Shown here piece after piece: positions 26,801 through 39,958 of a stretch of 64,000 bases of DNA (position 1 is its first letter; every line of letters begins with the position of its first letter). This DNA is from Monomorium pharaonis. Taxonomy: Eukaryota; Arthropoda; Insecta; Hymenoptera; Formicidae. The translations under genes were made by a program, and so were the position numbers. The notes beneath the pieces were generated by a model. The model was given only the letters and a program-made list of their open reading frames with translations. It was not told the DNA's origin and did not search any database. The DNA lies in assembly GCF_013373865.1 (NCBI RefSeq), contig NC_050469.1, forward strand, positions 14,075,046 through 14,139,045, read 5' to 3'.

Positions 26801-27474
26801 AAATTTTATCATTTATATTTATGAGGACATAGATACTACTTATTTTCTTCTTTTTATTTACTCAATCGCAATCTCGTACGTGCAAAGATGAAGATCAAGC
26901 TGGTCGGGCAAAATAAGATAACAAGAATGATAGACAGATACGTTCGAAGACGCGAGAAATCGCGCTGCATAATTAAAGATGAATCACGCGTAGTGCATTT
27001 AAAGCCTCGTAATAATTACGAGGAATTATGTAAAAAGGTATGGACAGCGTCTATAGAACTTTACATTTATCCGGCAGTGCCGAGTTGAATTTTTCCGGAC
27101 CTGTTGCAACAATTTCAAAGAATTTCTTTTCTTATATTAGTAATATTACATAAAATAAAATATTTAGTAAAATAACAATATTATGTAAAGATGTTCTAAA
27201 TAAAATTTGTCAGAAAAAATTAGGAAGAAGTTTAGGAAAAATCTTTTTAAATTTAAAATATTAAAATATTATTTTTTATGTATTATGTAACTTACTGTTT
27301 AATTTTTAATTTTAAATTTAAATATTTATTTATTTATTTAATTTTTGTGTTTCTTATTACGAAAGGTACTCTTTTGCCGATCTGCTTGAGTCCATTTAGT
27401 TTCATTCCGCTGATCGACAAAATATCTTTTTATTTCTTCAGGTTCCAAAAAGATATCATCGCTTTTTTCTCGAT
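23887..27474. promoter_or_regulatory. divergent promoter region between dynein and cytochrome b561
   Basis: Roughly 23,900-25,500 is GC- and CpG-rich compared with the rest of the window and should contain the dynein promoter (minus) and upstream parts of the cytochrome b561 gene (plus). On the plus strand a TATA-like CTTTTAAAAGG at about 25,410-25,420 is followed some 30 bases later by AGCAGTCG, resembling an insect initiator, and then by a good splice donor (ACG/GTGAGTC) at about 25,464; this could be a non-coding first exon. From 25,550 to 27,440 the DNA is AT-rich, with no supported gene. A 66-codon basic frame at 26,888-27,088 was not accepted. Confidence 0.4.
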
Positions 27475-28380
27475 ATGAGTAACGAAAGTAACAAAGGACC
27501 ACCGGGCGCTATAACGGTTGGCTTCTCGCTATTGACGCATCTTTTGCTTGTGGCTCCAGTTATATATATCCTGGTAGTTGCGTTTGAAAACTACAGTTTC
27601 TTCTCATGGCATCCGATATGCATGTCTGTTGGGGTAAGTTCAAAAAGAATAAAAGAAGACTGCTTGAATATGCCACAAAAAATTTAGTTAAATAGATTAA
27701 TTTCTCTTCTTCAATTAGATATAAGTGTTTTTTTTATCATTATTATCGATGACGGTTAATCAAAATGTAATAACTAAAAAAACGGTGTCCTTTAATGTCT
27801 TTTTTTGTTTTTCATTGAAATATAATAATTCCCGATGTTTCTCTATCTCGTGACAAAGGTCGGTCTTCTGGTTACCGAAGCTGTGTTCAGCGTCTCCGGT
27901 GAGGCGTACATCGCTTGGAAACTGCCCAGGCGTAACAGAGTGACGATACACTGGATCCTACATACGATTGGCTTGACCGTAATCGGGATTGGCTTCATCA
28001 TTATCATCGTTAACAAATTCAAGCATGACAGACCGCATTTCGCCACGACTCACTCGCAGCTGGGTTTATCGACGATCATAATGACCGTAATGACCGCCGC
28101 TTTTGGAATCCTGGCGAACAACACTGTCTGGGTATACCCGCGTGTTAGGCCGGTGCTCATCAAAGTCGCTCACGCTTGCGGCGGCATCAGCATGACCATT
28201 CTACTACTGGCTACCCTCATCAACGGTACCTACAGCCACTGGTGGTCCGGTACCGACACCGGGAGGGACCTAATATTCGCGTCCTTGTTCTTCGCGGGCG
28301 TCTTGATACTCCTGAAACCGATCCTCGGCGCCGTTTCGAGGTGCAGAGTCATATTCGGACCACCATCCAGCGACACTTAA
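27475..28380 (+). CDS. CYB561D2: cytochrome b561 domain protein, CYB561D2-like (two coding exons)
   Basis: Small multi-pass membrane haem protein of the b561 family, which moves electrons across a membrane, typically from cytosolic ascorbate to ferric iron or monodehydroascorbate. Exon 1 (27,475-27,633) opens with ATG after a splice acceptor (TTCTTCAG) just upstream and encodes a first helix plus FFSWHPICMSVG. The intron runs from a GTAAGT donor to an acceptor at 27,858. Exon 2 (27,859-28,377) continues in frame as VGLLVTEAVFSVSGEAY and contains four more helices, giving 226 residues. Candidate haem-ligand histidines are visible in SWHP, IHWILH, TTHSQLG and VAHACGG. The short length and lack of a DOMON domain fit the CYB561D1/D2 branch. 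Upstream non-coding exon(s) are likely. Family call is strong; the exact orthologue is inferred. Confidence 0.88.
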
Positions 28381-28558
28381 CACTTCGTCGACAAAAGCTC
28401 TGACCGAAGTCTTGTCCGAGAGAAGTTTTATCACGTCGAGACGCGGATGACGTACGAGAGTTGTAGTCCACAAGTAAGATGTTTTTACCCGATCGATCGA
28501 TGAAAAATCACACTGTCGCATTTATTAAATCGATTAGGTTTTCGCTTGGAGAACTATC

Positions 28559-28845
28559 CTAGTAGCACAAAAACAATATCGTAAAGTGGACGCTTCATCT
28601 TATTTAGCTAATTTGTCTAAGCAGCAATATTGGTTCAATATTAATTTAACATTGGGTCAATATTAGATTATTCAATTTTTCATAGTGGACATTAATTGTA
28701 TCCTAACTTGGAACCAATATTTTATGATCGATATTGAGGTTACATTGGAAAATATTGGGAAAACATTAGTCATAATGCGTTCCCAATATAACCAATGTTT
28801 AGTCAATATTTAATCAATGTACTGCCAATATATTTTACTACTAAG
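28559..28845. repeat. CCAATATTGG-rich MITE, copy 2
   Basis: Same family as the element at 16,839-17,163 but inverted relative to it. It starts CCTAGTAGCAC and ends TTTTACTACTAAG, so the ends are inverted repeats of each other (CTAGTAG against CTTAGTAG). About 287 bp, AT-rich with repeated CAATATTGG words, non-coding. Lies 180 bp downstream of the cytochrome b561 stop codon and may be part of its 3' untranslated region. Confidence 0.7.
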
Positions 28846-28909
28846 ATAACAATTATAATTAACAAAGTCAACGGTATAATTTGAAAGTCGCCAATGATTT
28901 GCAATAAAC

Positions 28910-29337
28910 GAGACTATTTTTCAAGACGACACAACTGGTAAATTTTATTGAAACAGTAACAGTTACGACGTTTCAGCCTTTGCTTTGGGCCCTTTTCAAG
29001 TAATGTACAATAAATATTGAAATGGACGTTGTAGGTCTTTACTGGTGAGCAGTAACTGTCAGACTGCTCATCAGTGAAGACCTACATCGTCAATTTCAAT
29101 ATCCTTTGTATTATTATCTTTATAAATTAACACTCTTTGATATCATTATCTTTATTATTATTGCATGACACGAATGTTTAATGTAACAACAATTATAATC
29201 ATGATTCGCTGACACGAGTCACAAATTTATATGTGATTGTACATTACTTGAAAAGGGCCCAAAGCAGGGGCCGAAACGTCGTAACTGTTATTGTTTCAAT
29301 AAAATTTGCCAGTTGTGTCGTTTTGAAAAATAGTCTC
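28910..29337. mobile_element. 428-bp element with ~95-bp inverted arms and an internal hairpin
   Basis: The left arm (28,910 to about 29,009) and right arm (about 29,238 to 29,337) are inverted copies of each other over roughly 95-100 bases, sharing GAGACTATTTTTCAA, CAACTGG, TTACGACGTTTC and GGGCCCTTTTCAAGTAATG. Inside lies a second palindrome at about 29,013-29,100 whose arms share AGGTCTTCACTG-type sequence around a short loop. There is no coding frame. The long arms suggest a foldback-type DNA transposon remnant. Confidence 0.75.
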
Positions 29338-32018
29338 AATTATAATTAAATTTAGTTTTGCCAAGTGGCTCATTCTCGACGCAACTCTTGTGGAATATCC
29401 AATAGAGCGGTGAAAAGCCAAAGATTGTAGAATTAATCTTGTTATTTGAATGTTATATCTTATACCGGTCCTATCAGCAACATAATTGTCTATAAAAATT
29501 GAAATAGATACTGTTGTATTAAAAATCATGACGAAGGCCATAAGATCTGATGCTATTAACCATTTATATCAACACTTTATTAATTACACATCATAAACAT
29601 TTATTACACATTACAAATTTACACATATGCGTACGCATGCATAATGTACATTTGTGGATGTGTGCTTGTAACATAGATATATATTTTTTTATAATATATG
29701 TACATATAATAATAACACAACGTAATTTATTTAATATTTTTCAATACCTTTATACATATATGCTATTTTTATTATACGCTACTTATACATATATATATAT
29801 ATACAGAATAAACAAAACGTGTCTAACTGTAAGATATCTCGAAAAGAAGACATTGGAATTATTTTTTTCCTGATCTGAATCATTTTTTTATTATCATGAC
29901 ACGATGTCTCATACTTTTATATGCAGAATAATCAGAAGAATCATATCACGTTTAATAAATCATATATATTCCATTATAAAAATAATTTTTATCATCTTAA
30001 AAAATTTATTTTTTAGACAATCAATTTAATATTATGCATACCTCTTAAAACAATTTTGGTATAAAACTTTTTTTTATGTCTTGTGTTCAATATATTCTTA
30101 GTCTGGTACTTTTTGTTCATCCTGTATGTATAACTCATACATATATTAATATGCTATCGTTATTCTGCACTATTGTTAAGAACTTTCATCTTAACAGGAC
30201 TTAGTCCCTCTATTTTTTAAATTTTAATCTACTTAAATTATGCAACAATACATTAACACACGCACATATCCTAATTTGTTTGTTTATTCAGGATATATGT
30301 ATGTACGATATAATCATTTTTATCTTTCCTCATTCCGTGTAAGTTCCACTTTTAATACTGTATAATATTTATTCAAGGCATTATTGTGTCCTGATTATAC
30401 GCCATTCAATATGTTCTATTATAGAGTTAAGACATCAGTACTTGGATTCTACAATAAAATTGCTCTTTCTGCAGAAAATGTCCTAATGATAATGTCGCAT
30501 CTATTTATCCGTGAAGAAAAAAAATTTTTCCTTTACACGAATTTACTTTGAATATTCTTGAGAAAAAAAACTCCTTTTTCCACTAATTTTCTTTCATGAA
30601 AGAAAAGACTTCTCTTAAAAGAAAGTGCCTTTTCCCATCAGATGTAACTTGGACACGTTAATTTGTACTGTTCGCTCTACTCGATTGCTCGTAACGTTAT
30701 TAGAACCGTAACCACCATGCGATGACAAATTCTTTGTTAAATATTCGACACTAATGTAGCACAAGCCAATATTTATTTTACTTTGTTTGGTGGTTTATAT
30801 TTTTTACATAATTAAATTTAGAAGAAAGATTATTTAAACGAAAGGTACAAAGTATCACACTTTCTTTCTCACTTGGGAAAATTATTCCCAACTTCTCTCG
30901 ATTCAACATCACTGCAATATCATCATGTTACCGCCTTGTCGTTATGGTTCATAATGCGTCACTGTTCTTAATTCTACTTACATTAGTAGGACAGTAGTCA
31001 AGCATCTGACTTAGCCAGTATGAGAACCAGTGTCGTGACTAACATTAAATGAATTGTCATTATTTTTCACGACAAGGTATACTTTTACGATCATTGCGTG
31101 GGAAGTCGCATCACATATTGGATAACTAACGCATGGTCTAGAAACATTAAAGTTATTGAACATTTAACTGGCTTGGCGTAATATTTGCCAACGAGGAAAG
31201 CAGTTATATACATGTATCTAACGGCACTTTCGTAGTATAATATTTGTCTCTAACTTTAAAAATCTGCGCGATTTCAAAACGCGGCTTACTAAAATACTTT
31301 TATCTTATCTCGCTTTCTCGTTTTAAGCTCGCTAATGTCTGAGGTACGTTCGTAACAGTATTTGATTCTACAACTTTACGAGTATTTGCAATGGTTTAAA
31401 AATCGTTCTGAAATTCTTTAATTTTTGAGTTATTTAAATTCACTATTGTCCCTACCTAACCTACTTATTTTGCAGTTATTTTTGATTCTATAAGCTACGA
31501 ATAATGATTTTTTATTTTCGACTTGTCTGCTGCCAATTTATAGGCACATTAAGTGACTGATGACTCACTTCATTTGTAGGATACAAGATAAGAGACTCAA
31601 AAATATCGTATTAAAAATAAAGGTGCAAAAATTTGGAATACTTTCTGATATTACACAGCAAAGTGTAAAGGTTTCAAGCAAGATACGCTTGATATAATTG
31701 GCATATAAATATTCACGTCTTCATACATAAATTTCTTTCACAGAAGGCCACTCTCTTTATCTATAAAGTTTTTCACTTATCCAGAATCAAGTTTTCCTTG
31801 AAAAAGTTGTCAAGGCATCAATAGTTTCTTTATAATTGTAACTATAACAGATTAAGATACAATCTTCTGCTAGATTGTTTAAAATAATTCAAAAAATATT
31901 TTCTATAAAAATAAAGAATTGCAATTTTTTTAGTCATACGTTACCTTCCTCGTCAATAAATTTATTATCCTTCCCTACCATTAAAGTCGTAGTGTCAAAT
32001 TATACTCAATTTCAGTCA

Positions 32019-32225
32019 TTTTTAACTATTTCATAGGTCGCCACTGCTTCTATTCAATATTTGATTAATTTGATTAAATAAATGGTTATAATCAACGATT
32101 CATTGAATAAATACTTACTCGATATTAATAGCCTTACACAATATATTGTTAATTATAACCATTTATTTATTCAAATAACAAAATATTGAGTAGGAGCAAT
32201 AACGACCTATAAAATTGTTAAAATT
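32019..32225. repeat. 207-bp foldback element
   Basis: The left arm from 32,019 (TTTAACTATTTCATAGGTCG, then TTCTATTCAATATTTGATTA and AATAAATGGTTATAAT) matches the inverted sequence ending at 32,225 over about 70 bases with moderate divergence. The structure is nearly a full-length palindrome, typical of a MITE. No coding potential. Confidence 0.65.
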
Positions 32226-32654
32226 GATTCAATGGGATTAACAGTGTATAAATTTGAGATCTAATAATTCTCGCGATTTTTCTTGTACCAACTTTCATTA
32301 TCGTTTTTTTTAGCATATCCAAAATATCTAATTTATTCCCTGAATATTTTTGCACGTCAAGGGATGCGATATCCGTAATGTTCAAAAATTTTTTTGGACA
32401 GTGTACATATCTATCAAATACATCCACAGTATTTATCTCTAAGTTATATCTACAAGAAATTGATATACATTGAGTTATCTCGAGTTCTCTGTGTCTTCAC
32501 ACTGCCCTTCTGTTTTCAATTTTTTGTTCTATTTACTAAATATATTATAAACATTTTTTTATGCATAAGCTGTATGTATTTTTATATTTTCTGTCATAAT
32601 AAAAATAATCAATCGATTCTAAAAAAATAATATTTTTCTATTGTGTGGAAATAA

Positions 32655-32656
<2 letters not shown>

Positions 32657-32708
<52 letters not shown>

Positions 32709-32718
32709 TGTGTGTGTG
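32657..32718. repeat. TG dinucleotide microsatellite
   Basis: About 62 bases of alternating TG with one AG interruption near the right end, in AT-rich intergenic DNA. Confidence 0.95.
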
Positions 32719-33319
32719 ATACCTCCTATTATATTTGATATATAGATAAAATATTATTTTTCTCTAAAAAATAATTCTCTAAATACTATCTTTACTATCA
32801 CTTTTTGTAATCCTTTTCAGTTTCTTTTAATGTATCGACGATTTTACACTTGGTTATTTTTTAACATTCTTTGGCCATTAAAATTTTAATATCAATTATT
32901 TATTTAAGCTCCACCGTTAATATCAACAATTTACTTGTCAAATAACTTCTTTATCATAAAAGTATTGCAATGTTAATTTATTATAAAAGAATATAATTTA
33001 TTTTTATTAATATTAATAGACTGTATATAGTTAATAAGAAAGTTCGTTCTTCCACATTTTTTGAGAGCATAAAGGGATCACGCTTAATATAATATTTTTA
33101 ATAAAATTCGAGTTTTAAAAAATTCAAAATTTAATACTTTTCACAAATTGTATCAAGTGATAATAGAATAACTTGCAGCATTGTCAATTGAGGTTGACAA
33201 TTATCAACATTTTAAGAATGCTTGTTCATGTCAAAGACAAGCTTACGATGGGCGCATTGTGACACTACAGAGTCATTTTTCTAAGAATTCGTCACGGGAC
33301 TTAAAACAAACGTGTCGTG

Positions 33320-36300
33320 TCACACTTGCTGCGAGGTAATCAGATTAGTTTTACTAGAATTCTTAAGGATCGACGGTCCGGGGAGTTTCTGAGTAGTTTG
33401 AGTGACGCTGGGTGGTTGCACCATCATCGGCTGACCGTTTGCCAGGATAATCGTATCCCGCATCGAATCATACGTTCCTGGGGTTGCTTCAAAAAACATT
33501 ACAATTTAAATGTAAGAAATATCGTTTTTTGATCGAATTTGATTCTTAATAATATTTCTGTACCAATTTAAATTTTATTTCGGAGTTTTTTATAAATTGC
33601 ATATCGGTACAAGTTGTCGGAGATTTGAGACGCAATCATAGTTAAAGATAGAAATAATATCTCAAATTAAATAGATCGCCAATTTAATAATGATTAAATA
33701 TATGAATCGTTAAAATATAATAGAATTCTTATGTTAATTTATTGCTTTTCATCAAAATTCATCGTAAATACTTAAAACAAATTAAAATTTTATCGTAATC
33801 AGTCCATAATTATGATTAAAAATAATTATAATTTTCCTATCTTTTTTAACGAGGTTTTTAAATTTAGGTTAATAAAAAATATTATTACCTAAGGAAGCCA
33901 TCAAGGTACCGGAAGATGTCAAAGAATTTTGTGACGCCGGGCCCCATTTAGATGTTGGCTGCAACAATATCTTTATGCGATTCCATATATTCATATTTTT
34001 ATCTTTACCCTTTTCCTTTCCTGTTTTTTGACAAGATTCCCTATCGTCAAGCTCATCCTCATCATCGTCATCCTCGTCATCGTCATCTTCGTCATCATCA
34101 TCGTATGATGATCGCCGACGGCGTCCCTTCAGCTGATCCTATATTTGTCATAATACGTCTTTTGTATAATAATTGCCGAGACATTATTAATGTTTAAACA
34201 AAAAGAACGTCACAATTAACTTACTATAGCTAATCCAACAATTACTAAAACGGGAAGTATACTAATGACCCAGCCTAATACGTCCGCCCATTTCGGATAA
34301 ATATAAGCTCCATACTTGAGCGGCTCGTATTCCACCCAGTTGAAGCAGAGAATAAAGAACAACGCCGCGGGCGTGATGAGCTTCCACATCCATGTCCAAA
34401 AAAATCTCCATAAACGGCCTCGGGGTCCGATCATCTGTTGAACGTCATCCAGAAAGCGATCCGCGCCGTACACCCATGCCACTAGAATGCATTCGCTTAT
34501 AGCAATCAACAGGACAGACCAGTTAGCCGCGTATTTGTCCATTAGCTGCAACCAGTACATGCCAGCCTGAAGAGAAACAAACAATTGCGGCCAGCCTGAA
34601 GAGAATCAAATATATATCAATAAAACTGTCCGTAACTCACATTAGTGGTGAAAATGACACCACCAGCGTAGCCGATCACCGCAGCCCCTAGGACAACCCA
34701 GATCTTGTAATTTCTCAATGACGGAATACCGTCAAGTATCGCCGTGGTGACGGTCTCCATAAGAGCAAACTGTGAATCAAGACCCAAGGTAAGCAGCATG
34801 ATGAAGAACAGTAAGGACCAGACGGGCGCAATCGGTAGACGAGCCACAACCTACGCAAAATCGTGGATAAAATTATCGATGATTCTGAAACATGTTATAC
34901 TCAAATTATAATGTAGGCCGCCAATATAAGTCAATGTCACATATCTTTTCTAATTATTTTTTTTTTAACGCACAGATAATACGGATAACACGGAAAAAAA
35001 ATGCGAGATTGATTTGATCGAAATCAAGATTAATTAATAATTACCTCTGGATAAACAATAAATGCCAAACCAGCGCCTTCATCAACTACCGATGCCACCG
35101 GGACGTCGAGCTCGTGAGCGAGGAAACCGATTACCGAGAAGATCGCCAGACCGGCGAAGAAGGAGGTCCCAATGTTGCTAATCGCCACGATTAAAGAATC
35201 CTTGTAGCAGTTATTGGTGAACTTGTTATACGAGCTTAAAGTGATCAAGCCTCCCCAGGCTGGACTTAAGGCGAAAAAGATTTGAACGGCGGCATCTCCC
35301 CATACTTTAGCGGATGTCAGTCTTTTCCAATCGGGGGTCAGATAAAAGAGTACACCCTCGTTAGCACCGGGAAGTAAAATTCCACGAATAAAAAGGGCGA
35401 TCTACAAAAAAAGTAGCACGTTCATTTAAAATACGGTAAATACGCGTGTTATAATATATGGACGTACGAGGACAACGTATGGAAAAAGAGCCGTGAAGTA
35501 TACGACTTTGCCTGAGCTTTGTACGCCTTTACTCAGACAAAGAAACACTATGATCCACGCCAGGAAAAGGCTAGCCGCTATGGACGGTCGAATAAAGCCA
35601 GTCTCCTCGATTCCACTGCTGATTCCCAAAACATGATTGCTAGACGCAAAGAAAATTTTTTTCTGTTTATTTCTCATTAAAAATTATTGTTTCTGGTTGA
35701 AGATAGTAAATTATAAATTTTTTTGATGTAATATTACAAATTATTTTTAAACTAAAATCATAGTTTTTTTTTTAAATAATGGTAAAATTTAACACAAGCA
35801 AAGACTTAAAAAGTACACGTAAGTACAGAATAAAATTAATAAATTAACAATAGACAGTATTGAATTGTGGTAATAAGTCGAATAAAATGCAATAAAAAGA
35901 GCATGTGTTGATCCACATGTTATTACTGAAAGTATTCCTCGGCCGGCGGTTTTCTGATAACGCCGGTTATATTCTCGATAATCAGGCCCATCACAGTCAT
36001 TTGAGTCGAATTTAAACATTTTCCTTTGAAGTAAGAAGCATTTTGAGCGGCACAAGCCTCGGCAGCGTCTGGCATGAAGCAATCTTCGGTGCTCCACTCT
36101 TTCTCGCATTTGCTCCAGGGCAACTCCCAGCCACCTGTGCGAAGATATCTAATAAATCTTCGGAAAAGCAATAATTTCTGTTTTATAGCAGTCCTTTATT
36201 CGCCGCGAATACACACACACACACACACACACATTGATTTTCAAATTTATTACTATTTTATGTGTTACACTCTGCAGCATTCTGAAGCTACAAAAATTGC

Positions 36301-36997
36301 CCTTCGTATATTAATACAATTATTTACCAACGACCGAAGAAAACATGTAATACAGCGTCCAGGCGATGATTAAATTATAATAGAGCATGACAACGGAACT
36401 AACGAGGACCATTCCGTATCCTAAGCCACGAAGCAGAGGACAAAATTGCTTGTAAAGGGCCACTGGTCCAAGACTAGCGTATTGTCCTACAGAAAAAAAA
36501 AGATGTATGTACATCTATATATCTCGTCACGGTAGAGTAAACAGTATGTATTTCCTTTAAATATCACCTAAGGAGAGTTCCATGAACATAAGAGGCAATC
36601 CGGCAATAATGAGCATCGTGGTGAACGGTATCAGGAAAGCACCGCCGCCGTTCGAATAACAAAGATACGGAAATCTCCAGACATTTCCGAGGCCTACGCT
36701 ATATCCCAGGAGAGACAAAAGAAAATCGAATTTTCCTGTCCAGGTTCCGCGTTCCGGGTGTTCGTCTTCTTCATCCTGCAAGGGCACTTGACTATTCGCT
36801 ACTGAGTACTTGTCTTCGTTCTAAAAAAAAAAAAAAAAAAAAAATCGACGATTATATTTTAATAATATTCAACAGTTTCCTTTCAATGCTTTTACGCGAC
36901 ATACGTTCGGGCAATATCCAAAAAGTAAAATCAAAATGTGAGCTTTGCTTACATCCCAGTCCACGTACGGACGTATTCTTGAAGATGTGTCTTCCAT
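33320..36997 (-). CDS. SLC6 sodium/chloride-dependent transporter, glycine-transporter-like (spliced)
   Basis: Twelve-helix plasma-membrane symporter that imports a small amino acid, probably glycine or a relative, driven by Na+ and Cl-. The first coding exon begins with ATG at 36,997 (MEDTSSRIRPYVDWD). A long T-tract intron follows, then TM1 with the SLC6 signature SVGLGNVWRFPYLCYSNGGG and TM2. Later exons give QYASLGPVALYKQF, an extracellular loop with two Cys (SKCEKEWSTEDC) and several N-X-S/T sites (35.9-36.1 kb), SSGKVVYFTALFPYVVL, TM6 AWGGLITLSSYNKF (the glycine/proline-transporter form), TLGLDSQFALMET, and TM11-12. The last two exons encode the cytosolic tail: about 33,893-34,135 has a run of some 25 Asp/Glu and then QPTSKWGPA, a motif placed as in glycine transporters; the final exon ends with ITSQQV and stop at 33,320-33,322. 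Family call is very secure; substrate is an inference. Confidence 0.92.
36211..36232. repeat. short CA microsatellite in an SLC6 intron
   Basis: Eleven AC repeats in the intron between the TM3 exon and the large extracellular-loop exon. Confidence 0.9.
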
Positions 36998-38259
36998 ATT
37001 TTTTTACGCATATAGTCTTCTGCCGTGATATTAATTGTTCCTTCGTTTTTTTATAGTTTATACCGAGTTGCGTCTATCAAAGTTCATTGTTAATTTTTTT
37101 TCTTTGATGAGCGAACTTTCTTGTCCTATATACAAATTTCTTTATTGAGTACTGTTTTAGTGACGCTCCTTATTGGATTCATTTTTGTATCATTTATTTG
37201 AAGGTAGAAAATATGTTATTTTATTATAAAAATACAGGAAGAGCAAGCTTTTTTTACAAACGACACAGTTGCATCTAATTTTTTTCATCGTCTCTATATT
37301 GAATAGTTCACTGAATGTACATTGCTAAATAATTTATTCACACTCTGATTATTATTATCGTGTTAACATCCTATAAATGGATATTCATCAATTACGTAAT
37401 TGATTATATATGTGAACTTATAACTTATATGTTAACTTATAACTTAACTTATTATTCTTTTGTTTTATTTTATAGTCTAAAAGAATTAATAGCTTACAAA
37501 ATTGATTATTTTAAAAGATATTACACCATAAAAATTGTTAAATGCAATTAAATAAATCAATGATAGCTTTAACTCTATAGTAATTTTTATATTATGGAAA
37601 AAATTATATTATAAAAATTATTTTAAATGTTATATATATATATAAATATTCTTTTTAATTAATTTAACATAAAAAATTGTATATATAAATTCGAATTTTA
37701 ACTAATTTGTGGCAAGGGAAAAAATCACTTAGGCTAATATTAAAATTAAACAATAAGCTAGTTTTAAATATATAAGTCCCAATTAGAATGGAGATTCATC
37801 ATATTTCTATCATTCAAAATCACATATGTTTATATCTCCACTTAAGCATGTTGAGGAACAGAATGTCGCCGGTATCAGCTGACGACCGCCGATACCATTG
37901 ACCTACCTACCAGCCTTGACAGAGAAGCTCGTGAAGGTCACTCGCACTATCACTAGATTTCAAGTTCAACACGCGGCAGAGATTCGAATTATAAATTGCG
38001 GAAAGACCGGAGCCCAGAAGAAAGAAGAAAAAGTAGAAGAAGAAAACGAAAACGAAGAACAAGAGAATGAAAAAAAAGGAAAGAAGATCATACAAACGAA
38101 TAGAATCGAATAAACGTGGAAGACTGATCGGACAGCGCGAGAGCAATCCGTGCCCGGGCAGCCGACCGGTCTGTCTGATTATAAGGGAGCTTTTGCTACA
38201 TGAAGCCCTCTTCACTTCTCTGGAAAGCTCGATCCTGCTCGACACTCTCTCGTTCTCCT

Positions 38260-38449
<190 letters not shown>

Positions 38450-38916
38450 TCGCTCTCGCCCTCGCACTGGGAGACCGAGACCTGTCGAGCCTCGAACTCA
38501 ACTCCGGATCGATCGATATTACTGCTCCTGCGAGCTGATGTGCTCTGCTCTAAAGCCTTTGCACCCTCTCTCTCACTTCGACTGTCCTCTCGATGCCATT
38601 TCCCTCCAACCGTACGCCCAGGTTTGCACTCGACAAGAGAGACATTTGCATCTATCCTTGTGGGGGTAGATCGCGTAGGAGGTGCAAAGGTGGAAAGTAG
38701 GATCACCGGACGTCACTTTTCACATGATTTTTATCGTAAAATTGATTTTTGCAATTGACATTTTAAAATATTAATATTAATAATAAAAATATATCACAAA
38801 AACTGGAAGCTCTTTTAGCAAAAAATTGAACTTTTGATTTACTCCACATAAAATGAGGAACTTATTAGGCTTTTTGATAATATATACATATATAAATATA
38901 ATAAAGTCATAATTAA

Positions 38917-38923
<7 letters not shown>

Positions 38924-38947
<24 letters not shown>
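38924..38947. repeat. short GA microsatellite
   Basis: Twelve GA units in AT-rich intergenic DNA between the SLC6 and Ube3a genes. Confidence 0.9.
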
Positions 38948-39958
38948 AATTATAAATCATTAATTTAAAAAATAATCACAATCACTGATCGTTTATTTGA
39001 ATAAATTTTACGCAACTTCGAAATACTAGAACAAAAAGAAAAGAACAGTTTGCTTTCCATTACTTACATAACGCTACCGCATATACTAAATTTTAATTTC
39101 TCGACTCAGAGAATCGTCGACTGATTGATTTTCGATGAGTAATTGTCATCGCCATTGTCAATAGAAATCGCTGTGTTTCTGAACAGTAAGCAATAAAATC
39201 TTCCTCGCGTGCAAATTAATACTCTCGCAATTCATCTCTTTTCACGCATTGCTTTCGCATTAAAAAAGTTGTCTTTTATCGGTCTGATACTTGCTTAAAC
39301 AATGGAAATCCGGCAGTTTTGTTCCCAAACGCATCTTTTTGCGAGGATTTCAAACGCGGTAGGAAACACTAAAGGTCTCCACGGATCAATGGGCATGATA
39401 GCAACGATGATCTAATCCTGATGAAACAATGTGAGTACTGATGCAAATCGCATATATATTTCTTGAACAATGTACATTTTTAAAATAATCCATTTAACAT
39501 TATATTTAATAAAATATTTAGCGAATTCATATTTAGTTTATTATTTGACCTTTTTTAATTTTTAAAATAATTAGCAGAAAAGGGGATGAATACAAAAATA
39601 CTTTCTATTTAAAATATTGTTTATTTTATACGACATAACAAATAAAACACAGGTTTCGAAACAAAAGTTGTTTATATTTATATATGTATAAACAAATGCG
39701 TGGTGTAACATTTTAGCTGCATCTTTATGCTCTTTAGCTTATATAATTAAAAATATGACATAAGTATATTTCTAACAATTATTCAAAGAACACTAAAGAC
39801 ATCATTAATACAATTTATTTAAAGAAAAATTCAATTTTGTCTATTTATAACAAAGTAATTGTACATAATAATAAAATAAATCTGTAATAAAGAGAAAATT
39901 AAATATACTTAATAGTAAAAATGTAAAAAGAGATAAAAAAGAAAGAGAAGATTAGAGA

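Larger units (their letters stand above)
28381..33319. other. AT-rich intergenic region with several foldback repeats
   Basis: Between the 3' end of cytochrome b561 and the 3' end of the SLC6 gene (convergent). A plus-strand AATAAA at 28,903-28,908 is a possible poly(A) signal for cytochrome b561. Two repeat elements lie at 28,559-28,845 and 28,910-29,337, a third at 32,019-32,225, and a TG microsatellite at 32,657-32,718. The remaining 29.4-32.0 kb and 32.7-33.3 kb are AT-rich without supported coding frames; part may be 3' untranslated sequence. Confidence 0.55.

Noticed and set aside
26888..27088. 66-codon basic frame with a genuine ATG
   Set aside because: No recognised family, no splice or promoter context, and it lies in AT-rich DNA with an internal short palindrome; it could be an unrecognised small exon but I cannot support it.
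34564..34610. Direct repeat GCCAGCCTGAAGAGAA, twice within 50 bp, in an SLC6 intron
   Set aside because: A local duplication overlapping the start of an exon; too short and isolated to be called an element, though it could duplicate exon-edge sequence.
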